DNA from: a virus
Virus record (IMG/VR): IMGVR_UViG_3300037189_026208
Location: 1-64,000 of that record
Strand: one strand, 5' to 3'
Length of the DNA stretch: 64,000 nt
Shown here: piece after piece, positions 43,732-51,444 of the stretch
How positions within the stretch are numbered: position 1 is the first letter of the stretch
Layout: each line of letters begins with the position of its first letter
Translations under genes and position numbers: made by a program
The notes under the pieces: generated by a model
What the model was told of the DNA's origin: nothing
The model's input: the letters and a program-made list of their open reading frames with translations, nothing else
Database searches by the model: none

Positions 43732-44079
43732 TTATTATTTATTAATCTTGTTTGTATTGTAGTGAGTATTTTGTTTATTTGGAACAAGACAGATGCTTTT
43801 ATAAGTTATTGTGAGTTATTAGGATGGTTTAAAACTACCATAAACAACTATAATTTAACATCTAATTTAAGTTTTCCACAGTTTTTATACGTTACCTATA
43901 AGCATAGTATGAAAAACAAATTGACGCTGTTCTCCCTAAAGCTAATAACTTGTCCTATATGTCTAGGTCTGTGGTTAAGCAGTATACTATGCTTACTTAC
44001 AGGTGTATTTGCATACACGTTAATAGTTTTTATATTATCCGTAATACTATATTCTATTTTAGAACGCCTGTACTCTTAA
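43729..44079 (+). CDS. Small membrane protein with CPxC motif
   Basis: A 116-residue membrane protein with an N-terminal span (LLFINLVCIVVSILFIW), a soluble loop, and a C-terminal hydrophobic region after ITCPICLGLWLSSI. The CPICLG motif recalls a family of small phage and bacterial membrane proteins (DUF1360-like) of unknown function. It overlaps the convergent nuclease gene by 26 nt at its 3' end. The start is divergent from the gene at 43239-43712, with a gap of 16 nt. Confidence 0.65.
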   Translation: MLLFINLVCIVVSILFIWNKTDAFISYCELLGWFKTTINNYNLTSNLSFPQFLYVTYKHSMKNKLTLFSLKLITCPICLGLWLSSILCLLTGVFAYTLIVFILSVILYSILERLYS

Positions 44080-44854
44080 TATGTGTTAAAATATTCTCGA
44101 TACGTTCCTGCATCGGGTTTAACTTAATGAGCTTATATTCAGTATTAATTACGTTAAACCAAATTACATAGGTATTTTTAATTTCTATTTTAGAATACTT
44201 TTCTATGAAATTTTTATACGCTGCAAGCTGCAAACTATAGGTATTAAATTCACAAACTTGTAGATCCGAAATAGGGTCATGATAAATTTCGTCAAATTTA
44301 TTTGTAAAACGAATATCTTTATTTGTTTTATAGTCGTATATTTCAAAACCATTTACCTTTGGATTATACACTAATAAATCCATCATACCGCAAATACCTG
44401 TATCGTTAATATCACCGACAACTAATTCGTTTTTAATTGGCAGTAGATAGTTGTAGTCGTCGTAAAATTTATGAAACTGTTTAACCAGCTCTAATACTTC
44501 TTTGTTAAGATTTTCATGAACCTCTTCACCAATTTCTTTTATTACAGCGTCTCTATTATAAGGTATAACCTTATTATTGTAATAATTTTCAATATAGTTA
44601 TGAAGAATTGTACCTTTCCATGTGGAGTACAAATTATTAATTCTCCACGTTTCTAAAATCTCTTCAGGTGTAACGCCGAGCTGTTGCGCTTTAATATTTG
44701 ACCATTTTACTTTATCGAACTTAGGCTTATACTTTTCTAGTAATCCTGTTACAGATAAAGAAGGCGCAGGTCTTCCTTTAATTAGATATCTATGATTGTG
44801 ATGTAAAAATGTAATTGCATCAAATACACGCAAGCTTTGTAGTTCTTCAAACAT
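44054..44854 (-). CDS. PD-(D/E)XK nuclease-like protein (RecB/Cas4 type)
   Basis: A 266-residue protein with a RecB-like nuclease core. A His in GTILHNYIENYY, an Asp in GDINDTGICGMMDLLVY, a catalytic EIYDYKTNKD and a final YSLQLAAYKNFIEKY are in the order expected for PD-(D/E)XK exonucleases. The N-terminal part resembles a small substrate-binding domain. It is co-transcribed with the Lys-rich gene upstream (one-base overlap). A role in DNA processing is likely; the exact substrate is unknown. Confidence 0.8.
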   Translation of the reverse strand: MFEELQSLRVFDAITFLHHNHRYLIKGRPAPSLSVTGLLEKYKPKFDKVKWSNIKAQQLGVTPEEILETWRINNLYSTWKGTILHNYIENYYNNKVIPYNRDAVIKEIGEEVHENLNKEVLELVKQFHKFYDDYNYLLPIKNELVVGDINDTGICGMMDLLVYNPKVNGFEIYDYKTNKDIRFTNKFDEIYHDPISDLQVCEFNTYSLQLAAYKNFIEKYSKIEIKNTYVIWFNVINTEYKLIKLNPMQERIENILTHIKSTGVLK

Positions 44855-45465
44855 TATTTTAATCTCTTAATAGGGCAGCAACAATGCTTGTATATATTAC
44901 AACCACCGCAATGACGACCGTTATCAAGGTAGATATGAGGTCTTGCGCATGCAAAATGAGTAATTGACTTTACATCATCCGGGTTTGTCATATCCAAAAA
45001 CTTAGGATCACCTTTAGGTTTTAGGATATATTTCGAGGGATTAGGATCATTAATAAAATCGTTCAAAGCTTTTCTTTGAGCTCTCCTCTTAGCTCGCTCT
45101 CTATTTTTAATCTTAGGAGCATAACATTTCAAATACTTAAGAGGTAGCTCGGTATTATCCCTGTATTTGTATTTGTTACGAATTTCAATATCTGTGAATC
45201 CGTCTTTAAGCATCTTTCTTGCATCCTTACAAACGTAGTATTGTACATACTCAGACGAAGAAGGAAACTTAAGCTTAATAGCCTGCTTCTCAAGCATTGC
45301 TTTACTAATTTTAAATTCCTGACCAGTAAGAATACAAATAACAACTGGCTTACGAGGACGCTTGAGCACTCTCTCTTTTTTAACCTTAACTGGTTTTGTT
45401 TTAACAGGCTTAGGCTTAACAGTCTTAACCTTCGTAGGTTTAACTTTCTTTTTCTTTTTAATCAT
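44854..45465 (-). CDS. Lys-rich protein with C-terminal Cys/His cluster
   Basis: A 203-residue protein. The first 40 residues are repeats of Lys, Val, Pro and Thr (KTKPVKVKK type), similar in style to histone H1 tails. A middle domain has VCKDARKMLKDGFTDIEIRN. The end has a dense Cys/His group, CGGCNIYKHCCCPIKRL, probably binding metal. DNA or RNA binding is likely from charge. It is divergent from the small gene at 45477 with only 11 bp between. Overlap with the nuclease gene suggests joint function. Confidence 0.6.
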   Translation of the reverse strand: MIKKKKKVKPTKVKTVKPKPVKTKPVKVKKERVLKRPRKPVVICILTGQEFKISKAMLEKQAIKLKFPSSSEYVQYYVCKDARKMLKDGFTDIEIRNKYKYRDNTELPLKYLKCYAPKIKNRERAKRRAQRKALNDFINDPNPSKYILKPKGDPKFLDMTNPDDVKSITHFACARPHIYLDNGRHCGGCNIYKHCCCPIKRLK

Positions 45466-45476
45466 AAATAAAATAT

Positions 45477-45662
45477 ATGCCCATCATTAAAGGAAATAAA
45501 GCAAAAAGTAAAAAATCAATTGCTAAAAATATTAAAACCGAGCTAAAAGCAGGTAAGCCTAAAAAACAAGCAGTAGCCATTGCTTTAAGTTTAGCGGGTA
45601 AAAAGAAGAAAACTGTCAAGGAATCTTTTGACAGTGTAGTTGCTTCTATACTTGGTGAATAA
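45477..45662 (+). CDS. Small basic protein (DUF6496-like)
   Basis: A 61-residue basic protein. The core SKKSIAKNIKTELKAGKPKK with AVAIALSLAG matches a small phage and bacterial family (DUF6496-type) of unknown function. The last residues, VKESFDSVVASILGE, resemble the amphipathic leaders at the N-termini of other genes in this phage, but here at the C-terminus. A strong bidirectional hairpin terminator begins 5 nt after the stop. Confidence 0.7.
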   Translation: MPIIKGNKAKSKKSIAKNIKTELKAGKPKKQAVAIALSLAGKKKKTVKESFDSVVASILGE

Positions 45663-45666
45663 AAGA

Positions 45667-45697
45667 AAAACGGCCGGATTTCTCCGGCCGTTTCTTA
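45667..45697. terminator. Bidirectional Rho-independent terminator
   Basis: A perfect hairpin with stem AAACGGCCGG/CCGGCCGTTT and loop ATTTCT, followed on the plus strand by T-rich sequence and preceded by an A-rich tract. It lies between convergent genes ending at 45662 and 45710 and can stop both. Confidence 0.85.
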
Positions 45698-45709
45698 AGT
45701 TAAGAACAA

Positions 45710-45940
45710 TTAGCGATTACCCTTAACGCGTGCCCAACGACCCTTGTTGTCACGTACGTTGTAGTAGCGTGCACGGAGGAGGGCAGTATTGGTACGATCA
45801 ACGAAACCAAGGAACTCGTACTTGGAAGGGTTGATGTAGTTCTCCACGATGCTCTCCCTCATGGTACGAGGCATTGCGGAATCGACGTCAAAGTTAGCAA
45901 TCTCGCTAACATTCTTTGTTGTGATGGTGTTGTTTGTCAT
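45710..45940 (-). CDS. Small hypothetical, probably abundant protein
   Basis: A 76-residue protein of unknown function, ending in a basic stretch (NVRDNKGRWARVKGNR). Codon use is clearly more G+C-rich than the surroundings, as in gp32 and folE2, which suggests strong expression. It includes SKYEFLGFVDRTNTALLRAR, which may be a small beta domain. It has its own hairpin terminator directly downstream. No late box is evident. Confidence 0.65.
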   Translation of the reverse strand: MTNNTITTKNVSEIANFDVDSAMPRTMRESIVENYINPSKYEFLGFVDRTNTALLRARYYNVRDNKGRWARVKGNR

Positions 45941-45970
45941 AACGATTTTTATAATAGAAGCTGCTTTCTA

Positions 45971-47137
45971 TTATTCAACTGAAAAACCAATAATTCTTTT
46001 TTCACTCTTAACGTCACCATGTACGTTTTCTACTTCGGCATTGTAAATTTCAGCCAAAGACATAGGCTCTGTAACTTTAACTTTAAGCTTCATCTTCTTA
46101 ACAAGCTTTTGTGCTGTTTTTACAGAAAGTTTATCAAATTGATATTCTTTCTTAAGTCTTCCCTTACGTAAGAGAGCTTGATCGAGTTCATGTCTCGGGT
46201 TATTGTAAGTTGCAATAATTGAGATATTAAAAATATCCCCCATCATACCGTCTGTAAGGTTTAGAATAGTAGAAACTAGGGACGATTGATCACCACCCTC
46301 TCTTTGAAGAAGTGCTTTCTCAGCATCTTCAATAATTAGAATACTAGATTTTTTATCAAGAAGTGCAGGTAGAAAGGACGGATCAACAATTGCATCAATA
46401 AAGTTTGTCGGTACGTAAATCATATTACGCTTAACAACTGATGAAAGGTATTTGATATAAGTTGTCTTACCTGTACCAGGGTCGCCATGAAACAAATACA
46501 AACCGCTTTTGTTCTTGTTTAACTCTTCAACGATCTCATCATGCACTTTTTCTAATTCTGGCTCATAATGAGTTGTAATATCATATGTTTCAGGTAAAAC
46601 AACTTCAAAAGGTTCAAAATTAAAACCACTAGCTGTTTTTATAATTGTATGAATTACAGCTTTATAATTTGGTTTATAGATAAATTCTTCAAAGTCTTCT
46701 AAAGGCGGACGAACACCTGGAGGATGATAAAAACGTAGAACATAATACTGTTCTTTAGTGTTATTAACACTTCTTTGTTCAGCCATTTCAATTTCAATAA
46801 CAATATTTTCTTTGTATAGATATGTACCTCTGTATTGTGCATCCCCATCTTCTTCCCACGTTAAACCTCCGTCATCTACATAACCTGAAGCTCCTTTACT
46901 AAGTTCATTAGGTACAAAAATCCAATCAGAAATTAGCTTACCTTTTTCTTTAATTATTTCTACTGCATTAAAACTATATTGAAATGAAGAGTTGTACACA
47001 CAAGGACAGCATTTAAATCTTTCCATAAAGAAAGATCCAACAGGCAATATATGGGTTGTGTGACTTTTTGTAAAAAAATCATGAGACTTATCAAAGATTA
47101 AAGGATCGCCGTCTCCTGAGATGGTAATTTTTTTCAT
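45971..47137 (-). CDS. Bcs1-like AAA+ ATPase
   Basis: A 388-residue protein. The C-terminal 190 residues are an AAA+ domain with Walker A FHGDPGTGKTTYIKYL, Walker B ILIIEDAEKALL, sensor-1-like IIATYNNP and an arginine finger-like ALLRKGRLKK. It is closest to the Bcs1 type. The N-terminal 200 residues are a separate beta-rich domain. The start overlaps the IMPDH/GMP reductase stop by 4 nt. Client unknown; an unfoldase or remodelling role is suggested by fold. Confidence 0.85.
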   Translation of the reverse strand: MKKITISGDGDPLIFDKSHDFFTKSHTTHILPVGSFFMERFKCCPCVYNSSFQYSFNAVEIIKEKGKLISDWIFVPNELSKGASGYVDDGGLTWEEDGDAQYRGTYLYKENIVIEIEMAEQRSVNNTKEQYYVLRFYHPPGVRPPLEDFEEFIYKPNYKAVIHTIIKTASGFNFEPFEVVLPETYDITTHYEPELEKVHDEIVEELNKNKSGLYLFHGDPGTGKTTYIKYLSSVVKRNMIYVPTNFIDAIVDPSFLPALLDKKSSILIIEDAEKALLQREGGDQSSLVSTILNLTDGMMGDIFNISIIATYNNPRHELDQALLRKGRLKKEYQFDKLSVKTAQKLVKKMKLKVKVTEPMSLAEIYNAEVENVHGDVKSEKRIIGFSVE

Positions 47138-48075
47138 TTTAATGTAACGTAGTTGATATACTTTAAGGACGATAAATCATTACCGCCAGCGTAACTTATA
47201 GAAGACTGTAGTGACTGTTTAATTTCTGCTAAACGTTGCTCAAGGGTAACTCCCTGCTCAAGCTCTAACAGCGTACCTTCAATATGTTTATTTTCTTTCT
47301 TTGCTGAAAAACTTGCAGAACCAAAATACACTTTACGTCCATTTACAGTAGGAGCAGGAGAATCAGCACATGATGCAAATAATGAACCTGCCATGGTTAT
47401 TGTAGCACCAGCGGAAATAGCTTTAGCAATATCACCGTAATATCTAATACCTCCATCTGCAATAATAGGAATACATGCTTCCTTGGCACAATTTTGTACA
47501 GCCGTGAACATCGGTATATGAAAACCGGTTTGCAGTCTTGTGGTACATGCTCTACCAGGCCCGATCCCTACTTTCAAGGCATTAGCTCCCCAATTAGTTA
47601 AATCAGTTACTGCTTCAGGAGTAGTAATATTACCTGCTATAATAAAAGTATTCGGAAAAAATAGTTTGATATAATCAATCATCCTACGAACTTTTTCGTG
47701 ATGACCGTGAGCTACATCAATAGTAATATAATCGACCCTTAATCTATCATCGTAAATTCTATTTAACTCATCGTAACTATCCTGATTAACACCAGTACTG
47801 ATACTAATAATATGATGACCTAAATCATTAAATTTTAAAACAAACGGGTAGGTAATCTTGTTAAAACGATGCATTACATAAAAGTAATTGTTTAAACTCA
47901 TCCATCCTGCCCAGTCCTCACTTATTACCGTTTCCATATTTGACGGTACAATAGGAAGTTTGAAATTGTAGTTTCCTAATCTTACAGATGTATCAGCTAG
48001 AGATCTACTCTCAAGTTGAGAGTATTGAGGTACGAGGTAAACATCGTCGTAACAGAGAGCTGGCTTAACATTCAT
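47134..48075 (-). CDS. IMP dehydrogenase/GMP reductase family enzyme
   Basis: A 313-residue TIM-barrel enzyme lacking CBS domains. Motifs include VPSNMETV, YITIDVAHGHHEKV (Asp 120), AGNITTPEAVTDL, KVGIGPGRACTTR (catalytic Cys 177), IIADGGIRYYGDIAKAISAG and MAGSLFASC. The lack of CBS domains and size near GMP reductases (about 325-350) favour GMP reductase (GMP to IMP). The usual Ser in GPGS is Arg here. Either activity would alter the guanine nucleotide supply that feeds FolE2. It is coupled to the AAA+ gene. Confidence 0.88.
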   Translation of the reverse strand: MNVKPALCYDDVYLVPQYSQLESRSLADTSVRLGNYNFKLPIVPSNMETVISEDWAGWMSLNNYFYVMHRFNKITYPFVLKFNDLGHHIISISTGVNQDSYDELNRIYDDRLRVDYITIDVAHGHHEKVRRMIDYIKLFFPNTFIIAGNITTPEAVTDLTNWGANALKVGIGPGRACTTRLQTGFHIPMFTAVQNCAKEACIPIIADGGIRYYGDIAKAISAGATITMAGSLFASCADSPAPTVNGRKVYFGSASFSAKKENKHIEGTLLELEQGVTLEQRLAEIKQSLQSSISYAGGNDLSSLKYINYVTLK

Positions 48076-48095
48076 AAGTGTGTAAAATTACACCT

Positions 48096-48290
48096 ATGAT
48101 TTTACGTACAATAATCATATTATCAACCTGTTTATTAACAGGCTGTCTTTCACTACAAAAAGATGATTACGGTAACACTTGCTTAGGAAATAAAATACTT
48201 ACACTTAAGGGAGTAGTCAATACAGAAGATTACAGAATAACCCCTCAAAAACCTCCAGGTCTAGATAACACAGTTACAATATTTTTTTAA
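48096..48290 (+). CDS. Small lipoprotein
   Basis: About 64 residues from the ATG at 48096; an upstream in-frame GTG at 48078 is possible. It has a lipoprotein signal: hydrophobic LRTIIILSTCLLTGC with lipobox LLTG-C. The mature part is about 48 residues, polar, with LTLKGVVNTEDYRITPQKPP. It could be an outer-membrane spanin-like subunit or a superinfection protein, but no partner is visible. A terminator follows at once. Confidence 0.7.
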   Translation: MILRTIIILSTCLLTGCLSLQKDDYGNTCLGNKILTLKGVVNTEDYRITPQKPPGLDNTVTIFF

Positions 48291-48325
48291 GAAAAAAAAA
48301 AAGGGCCCGTAAGGGCCCTTTTTTA
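48290..48325. terminator. Bidirectional Rho-independent terminator
   Basis: Hairpin AAGGGCCC-GTAA-GGGCCCTT flanked by an A-run on the left and a T-run on the right, between the convergent genes ending at 48290 and 48338. It serves both strands. Confidence 0.9.
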
Positions 48326-48337
48326 GGTTATATGTTC

Positions 48338-49420
48338 TTAGGCTCCTACGGGAGTAAGAAACGGGTTAGGCGCCATTGAAGCAAGATCCGGTCCAGAGAA
48401 GAACAGATCGGATGCAAGACGGTTGATCTCCATACGTGTAGCAATCTCCTCATCCGTAAGCTTATGAGTAGCCGTATGGGTGAGCTGATTGAACAGATCG
48501 TAACTGTTAATGTTTGAGTTAGCAGATGCCAACCAGCGATTGTTTTGCTTCTTAACATCCACCCCGATTGAAGCATAACGAGTCTTGATAACTTCGTCGT
48601 TAAAGACTTCTGCAGCGAGTTCCTTATCGTAGTTTGCAACAACAGCCTTAGCAGCATAAAACTCCCTCAAAGAGGCGTTATTGCTACGAAGACGGTTACA
48701 ACCCTGTTGAATCTCTTCCTTGTACCCTTCACCGCCTAGGTAACGTCCAATCTGACGATCGAAAGTCTTCTGTGTGAGTTCAGTGCTTGAAACAAAACGC
48801 TGAGCCATACGATGAACAGCTTGCATGCCGTTCGAGCAAACAAGTCGCAGAAAGTAAGGATAGGATTGAAGTTTATTGAGTGACATACTCAAGCCAAATC
48901 CGCCTTTCCAGAGATCTTGACCGTCACCGAAGACGTCGATATCAGCGTTAGGGTTCTTAAAGTCAATATTAATTGAAATATTAACAGGGTCAAAGTTCAT
49001 ACTACGAAGTTCTAGATCTACGTTTGTACCTCGAAGATACTCCTCAGTAAAGCGAAGACCGTTAGTAAGATCTACCGGTTTCTCTTCGGTAGACTCATGA
49101 TTTAGGATGCGAGTAATATATTGATCTTTATGATTTACTACTGCAGTTACAACTTTATTCTCTTTAATATTTGAGAGAGCGTCATGCAAAGGAGCCCACT
49201 GAGAGGCATCATCTTTAATTTCATTAACCAAATCGTCCTTAATTCCAAGGACACCAAGAAGGTTACTTAGAGAAGTCTCTCCGAGCCTGTTTCCATTAGC
49301 GGAAAAAGAGTTTCCACTCTTTTCGATGTCTTTGACGGCGAGAGGCACCAACGAATAACCGTTCAATGTCTCTTGAATGCTGCTACGATGAGCTACGTAT
49401 TTTTCTAGTGTTGTTGTCAT
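48338..49420 (-). CDS. DUF932-like phage protein
   Basis: A 360-residue protein resembling the DUF932 family of phages and plasmids, with PYFLRLVCSNGMQAVHRM in the middle (the CSNGM signature). The N-terminal half carries ISINIDFKNPNADIDVFG. Codons are G+C-richer than neighbours, so it is probably abundant. It is flanked downstream by a strong terminator, so it is expressed as its own unit. Molecular role unknown. Confidence 0.75.
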   Translation of the reverse strand: MTTTLEKYVAHRSSIQETLNGYSLVPLAVKDIEKSGNSFSANGNRLGETSLSNLLGVLGIKDDLVNEIKDDASQWAPLHDALSNIKENKVVTAVVNHKDQYITRILNHESTEEKPVDLTNGLRFTEEYLRGTNVDLELRSMNFDPVNISINIDFKNPNADIDVFGDGQDLWKGGFGLSMSLNKLQSYPYFLRLVCSNGMQAVHRMAQRFVSSTELTQKTFDRQIGRYLGGEGYKEEIQQGCNRLRSNNASLREFYAAKAVVANYDKELAAEVFNDEVIKTRYASIGVDVKKQNNRWLASANSNINSYDLFNQLTHTATHKLTDEEIATRMEINRLASDLFFSGPDLASMAPNPFLTPVGA

Positions 49421-49465
49421 ACCCCTACATTATACGGGATATAATTTTGAACTCCAGCAATTTTT

Positions 49466-49747
49466 TTAATCTTCCGGAAATTCTTTTTGCTTCCTAAAAA
49501 CTTCTACAGTTTTAAGTAATTCTGCTTTATCGTTTGTGTTGAGAAGTCGATGTAGCATATCACTCTCTTCAATTAGTGTTTTTATTTTACCGGCAAGTAA
49601 GTCAGGAGCTTGAACACCTGCAATATGTTGACAGGAACGTAAAGATGTATAAGCCTGTCTGTATTTTTCGTTTTCTTCAACGAGTTTTTGTATGTCACTA
49701 TTAAACTGTATCGTAACGCCCTGTTTAAGTCTAGTGTGCGGTGTCAT
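49466..49747 (-). CDS. Small coiled-coil protein
   Basis: A 93-residue helical protein with heptad-like charge (IQKLVEENEKYRQAYTSLRS) and one CQHIAG. It has a perfect TATAAATA box 9 nt upstream, so it is late. Unknown function; possibly a structural or chaperone protein. Confidence 0.6.
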   Translation of the reverse strand: MTPHTRLKQGVTIQFNSDIQKLVEENEKYRQAYTSLRSCQHIAGVQAPDLLAGKIKTLIEESDMLHRLLNTNDKAELLKTVEVFRKQKEFPED

Positions 49748-49755
49748 AGCTAAAA

Positions 49756-49763
49756 TATTTATA
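49756..49763 (-). promoter_or_regulatory. T4-type late promoter box TATAAATA
   Basis: Perfect TATAAATA on the minus strand, 9 nt before the start of the coiled-coil gene. It is paired back-to-back with a plus-strand box at 49786. Confidence 0.65.
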
Positions 49764-49785
49764 CTTGATAAGGTACTTTTACAAA

Positions 49786-49793
49786 AATAAATA
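49786..49793 (+). promoter_or_regulatory. Late promoter-like box AATAAATA
   Basis: AATAAATA 8 nt before the ATG of the histone-like gene on the plus strand. Weaker than the TATAAATA boxes. Confidence 0.4.
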
Positions 49794-49801
49794 AACCGAT
49801 T

Positions 49802-49990
49802 ATGCCAAATACATCAAACACAATAATTGAACTTGTAAATACTTTTGCTGCTGAAGCAGGTAAATTTTACGAGGGTAACAATGCCGCCGGCGCAAGAGCC
49901 CGGAAAGCTCTTCAGGAAATAATCAAGTACGGTCGTGACGAACGCAAGAGAATTCAGGAAGAGAAAAACGCACGTAAAGCTGCAAAGTAA
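49802..49990 (+). CDS. Histone H1-like small basic protein
   Basis: A 62-residue basic helical protein. The NNAAGARARKALQEI block matches the conserved core of the small histone H1-like proteins common in Bacteroidota and found in some T4-like phages. Basic ends (RDERKRIQEEKNARKAAK) suit DNA binding. It may organise phage or host DNA. It is followed by thyX after 2 nt and so shares its transcript. Confidence 0.75.
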   Translation: MPNTSNTIIELVNTFAAEAGKFYEGNNAAGARARKALQEIIKYGRDERKRIQEEKNARKAAK

Positions 49991-49992
49991 AA

Positions 49993-50631
49993 GTGTCAGT
50001 TAAACTCGTATCGGTTACAAAACCGGTTATTGAGGGAATCACGAGCGCAGAGGATTTAATTTCTTACTGCGCTCGTGTCAGTAACCCTACTAATCAGTTT
50101 AATACAGAAACAGCTCCTAAGCTTCTTGCTTATCTTATAAAGCATAAGCATTGGTCACCATTTGAAATGGTATCTATGACCGTGGAGATTAAAACTTCTA
50201 GAGCTATTGCTGCTCAAATTCTTCGTCATCGTAGTTTTTCTTTTCAAGAGTTTTCTCAAAGATACTCTACAGCGACAGAACTCGAAGATATTGAATGGAG
50301 ACTACAAGGTAAGACTAACCGTCAAGTAGGAGATGAAAAAGTCGATCTTAGTATAGGTGCATTAACAAAATTACATTTTTTACAAACAAAGTCTAAAGAA
50401 TTGTATGATGAACTAATTAATTCAGGTATTGCAAAAGAATGCGCTAGAATGGTATTACCACTCAATACATCAACTACTTTATATATGAGCGGTACAATTC
50501 GTTCATGGATACATTATCTACAAATACGTAGCGACGAAACAACTCAAAAAGAGCATAGAGTTATTGCTATTAAAATTAGAGAGCTGTTTAACCAACAATT
50601 CCCAGTTGTTTCAGAAGCATTAAATTGGTAA
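49993..50631 (+). CDS. thyX: Flavin-dependent thymidylate synthase ThyX
   Basis: A 212-residue FAD-dependent thymidylate synthase making dTMP from dUMP. The ThyX signature RHRSFSFQEFSQRY is at residues 78-91. The N-terminal ISYCARVSNPTNQFNT and HWSPFEMVSMTVEI, and the late MVLPLNTSTTLYMSGTIRSW, complete the family pattern. The start is GTG 2 nt after the histone-like gene. The tRNA cluster on the opposite strand begins directly after its stop. Confidence 0.95.
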   Translation: MSVKLVSVTKPVIEGITSAEDLISYCARVSNPTNQFNTETAPKLLAYLIKHKHWSPFEMVSMTVEIKTSRAIAAQILRHRSFSFQEFSQRYSTATELEDIEWRLQGKTNRQVGDEKVDLSIGALTKLHFLQTKSKELYDELINSGIAKECARMVLPLNTSTTLYMSGTIRSWIHYLQIRSDETTQKEHRVIAIKIRELFNQQFPVVSEALNW

Positions 50632-50632
50632 G

Positions 50633-50704
50633 TGGAATCGATGGGACTCGAACCCATAACCAATAGATTAAAAGTCTACTGCTCTACCATTGAGCTACGA
50701 TTCC
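50633..50704 (-). tRNA. tRNA-Lys(UUU)
   Basis: A cloverleaf on the minus strand, 72 nt, with acceptor stem GGAATCG/CGATTCC, anticodon loop CTTTTAA (anticodon UUU) and T-loop GGTTCGAGTCC. The 3' CCA is not encoded. It reads the AT-rich codon AAA. Confidence 0.93.
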
Positions 50705-50708
50705 AAAA

Positions 50709-50783
50709 TGGTGCACGATGAGGGGATCGAACCCCCGACCTTGTCCGTGTAAAGGACCTGCTCTACCGCTAAGCTAATCGTGC
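50709..50783 (-). tRNA. tRNA-Val(UAC)
   Basis: A 72-nt cloverleaf plus encoded CCA. Acceptor GCACGAT pairs with ATCGTGC, and the anticodon loop is TTTACAC (UAC). Confidence 0.93.
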
Positions 50784-50789
50784 TAAAAG

Positions 50790-50869
50790 TGCTCATGGAG
50801 GGACTTGAACCCCCACCCTTACGGACTAGATCCTAAGTCTAGCGCGGCTGCCAATTACGCCACATGAGC
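50790..50869 (-). tRNA. tRNA-Leu(UAG)
   Basis: An 80-nt cloverleaf with acceptor GCTCATG/CATGAGC, anticodon loop CTTAGGA (UAG) and an 11-nt variable region, the short class II form expected for Leu. CCA not encoded. Confidence 0.9.
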
Positions 50870-50876
50870 TTTAAAA

Positions 50877-50952
50877 TGGTACATCGGGCAGGGATCGAAC
50901 CTGCGACCAAGGGTTTAGAAAACCCCTGCTCTATCCACTGAGCTACCGATGC
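50877..50952 (-). tRNA. tRNA-Arg(UCU)
   Basis: Cloverleaf with encoded CCA. The acceptor begins GCATCGG with a G-U first pair, and the anticodon loop TTTCTAA gives UCU, reading AGA. Confidence 0.92.
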
Positions 50953-50956
50953 ATAT

Positions 50957-51127
50957 TTAAGGAAGTTCCTCCTTTGGAGGGTCAATAATATCTTTAATCT
51001 CTGCCTGAATACGTTTGATTTCTTCGTTAAAAGCTTTTGCAGACTGCTTCTTACGATTTTTCATATCGTCAAGATCCTGTACTAGTTGAAATACTCTTGC
51101 TTCTTTTGTTGTGTTTGTTTCTTCCAT
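50957..51127 (-). CDS. Tiny coiled-coil protein inside the tRNA cluster
   Basis: A 56-residue protein read by eye between two tRNAs. It is highly charged and helical (FQLVQDLDDMKNRKKQSAKA, then FNEEIKRIQAEIKDII) with a PPKEELP end. It fills the whole inter-tRNA gap from just after the Met tRNA to 4 nt before the Arg tRNA. No known function. Base use and helical periodicity support coding. Confidence 0.6.
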   Translation of the reverse strand: MEETNTTKEARVFQLVQDLDDMKNRKKQSAKAFNEEIKRIQAEIKDIIDPPKEELP

Positions 51128-51137
51128 AATTTTAAAG

Positions 51138-51213
51138 TGGTGCGCCCGGAGGGATTTGAACCCCCAACCAATCAGTTATGAGCCGACTGCTCTGACCATT
51201 GAGCTACAAGCGC
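51138..51213 (-). tRNA. tRNA-Met(CAU)
   Basis: Cloverleaf with encoded CCA, acceptor GCGCTTG and anticodon loop CTCATAA (CAU). The paired G1-C72 argues against an initiator tRNA. Elongator Met, or Ile if the first anticodon base is modified to lysidine, are both possible. Confidence 0.88.
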
Positions 51214-51223
51214 GTTGTTAAAA

Positions 51224-51299
51224 TGGTACTCCAGGTCGGATTCGAACCGACACTTGAGGGATTTTAAGTCCCTTGTCTCTGCCGTTGGACTACTGGAGC
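51224..51299 (-). tRNA. tRNA with anticodon UAA (Leu codon) but short variable loop
   Basis: Cloverleaf with encoded CCA, acceptor GCTCCAG, anticodon loop CTTAAAA (UAA, reading UUA) and T-arm GTCGGTTCGAATCCGAC. The variable loop is only CAAGT (5 nt), a class I shape, whereas bacterial tRNA-Leu normally has a long variable arm. Confidence 0.82.
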
Positions 51300-51313
51300 G
51301 CATAAAAGACATA

Positions 51314-51436
51314 TTAATTACAAAGCCAAAGGCATTCAAGAAGAAAAATAATAAAACTCAAAATAACTACAATAGTAATAGTCTTTTCGTGATTCCAAAA
51401 ATTTTGAAACGCAATATAGAGCTGATTATTTTTCAT
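51314..51436 (-). CDS. Tiny single-span membrane protein inside the tRNA cluster
   Basis: A 40-residue protein read by eye between two tRNA genes. A hydrophilic start (MKNNQLYIAFQNFWNHEKT) leads into one membrane span (ITIVVILSFIIFLLECLWLC). It exactly occupies the gap. Unknown function. Confidence 0.5.
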   Translation of the reverse strand: MKNNQLYIAFQNFWNHEKTITIVVILSFIIFLLECLWLCN

Positions 51437-51444
51437 ATCAAAAA

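Noticed and set aside
48078-48095. GTG start for the lipoprotein
   Set aside because: The ATG at 48096 gives a standard-length signal peptide before the lipobox; the GTG adds a polar extension.
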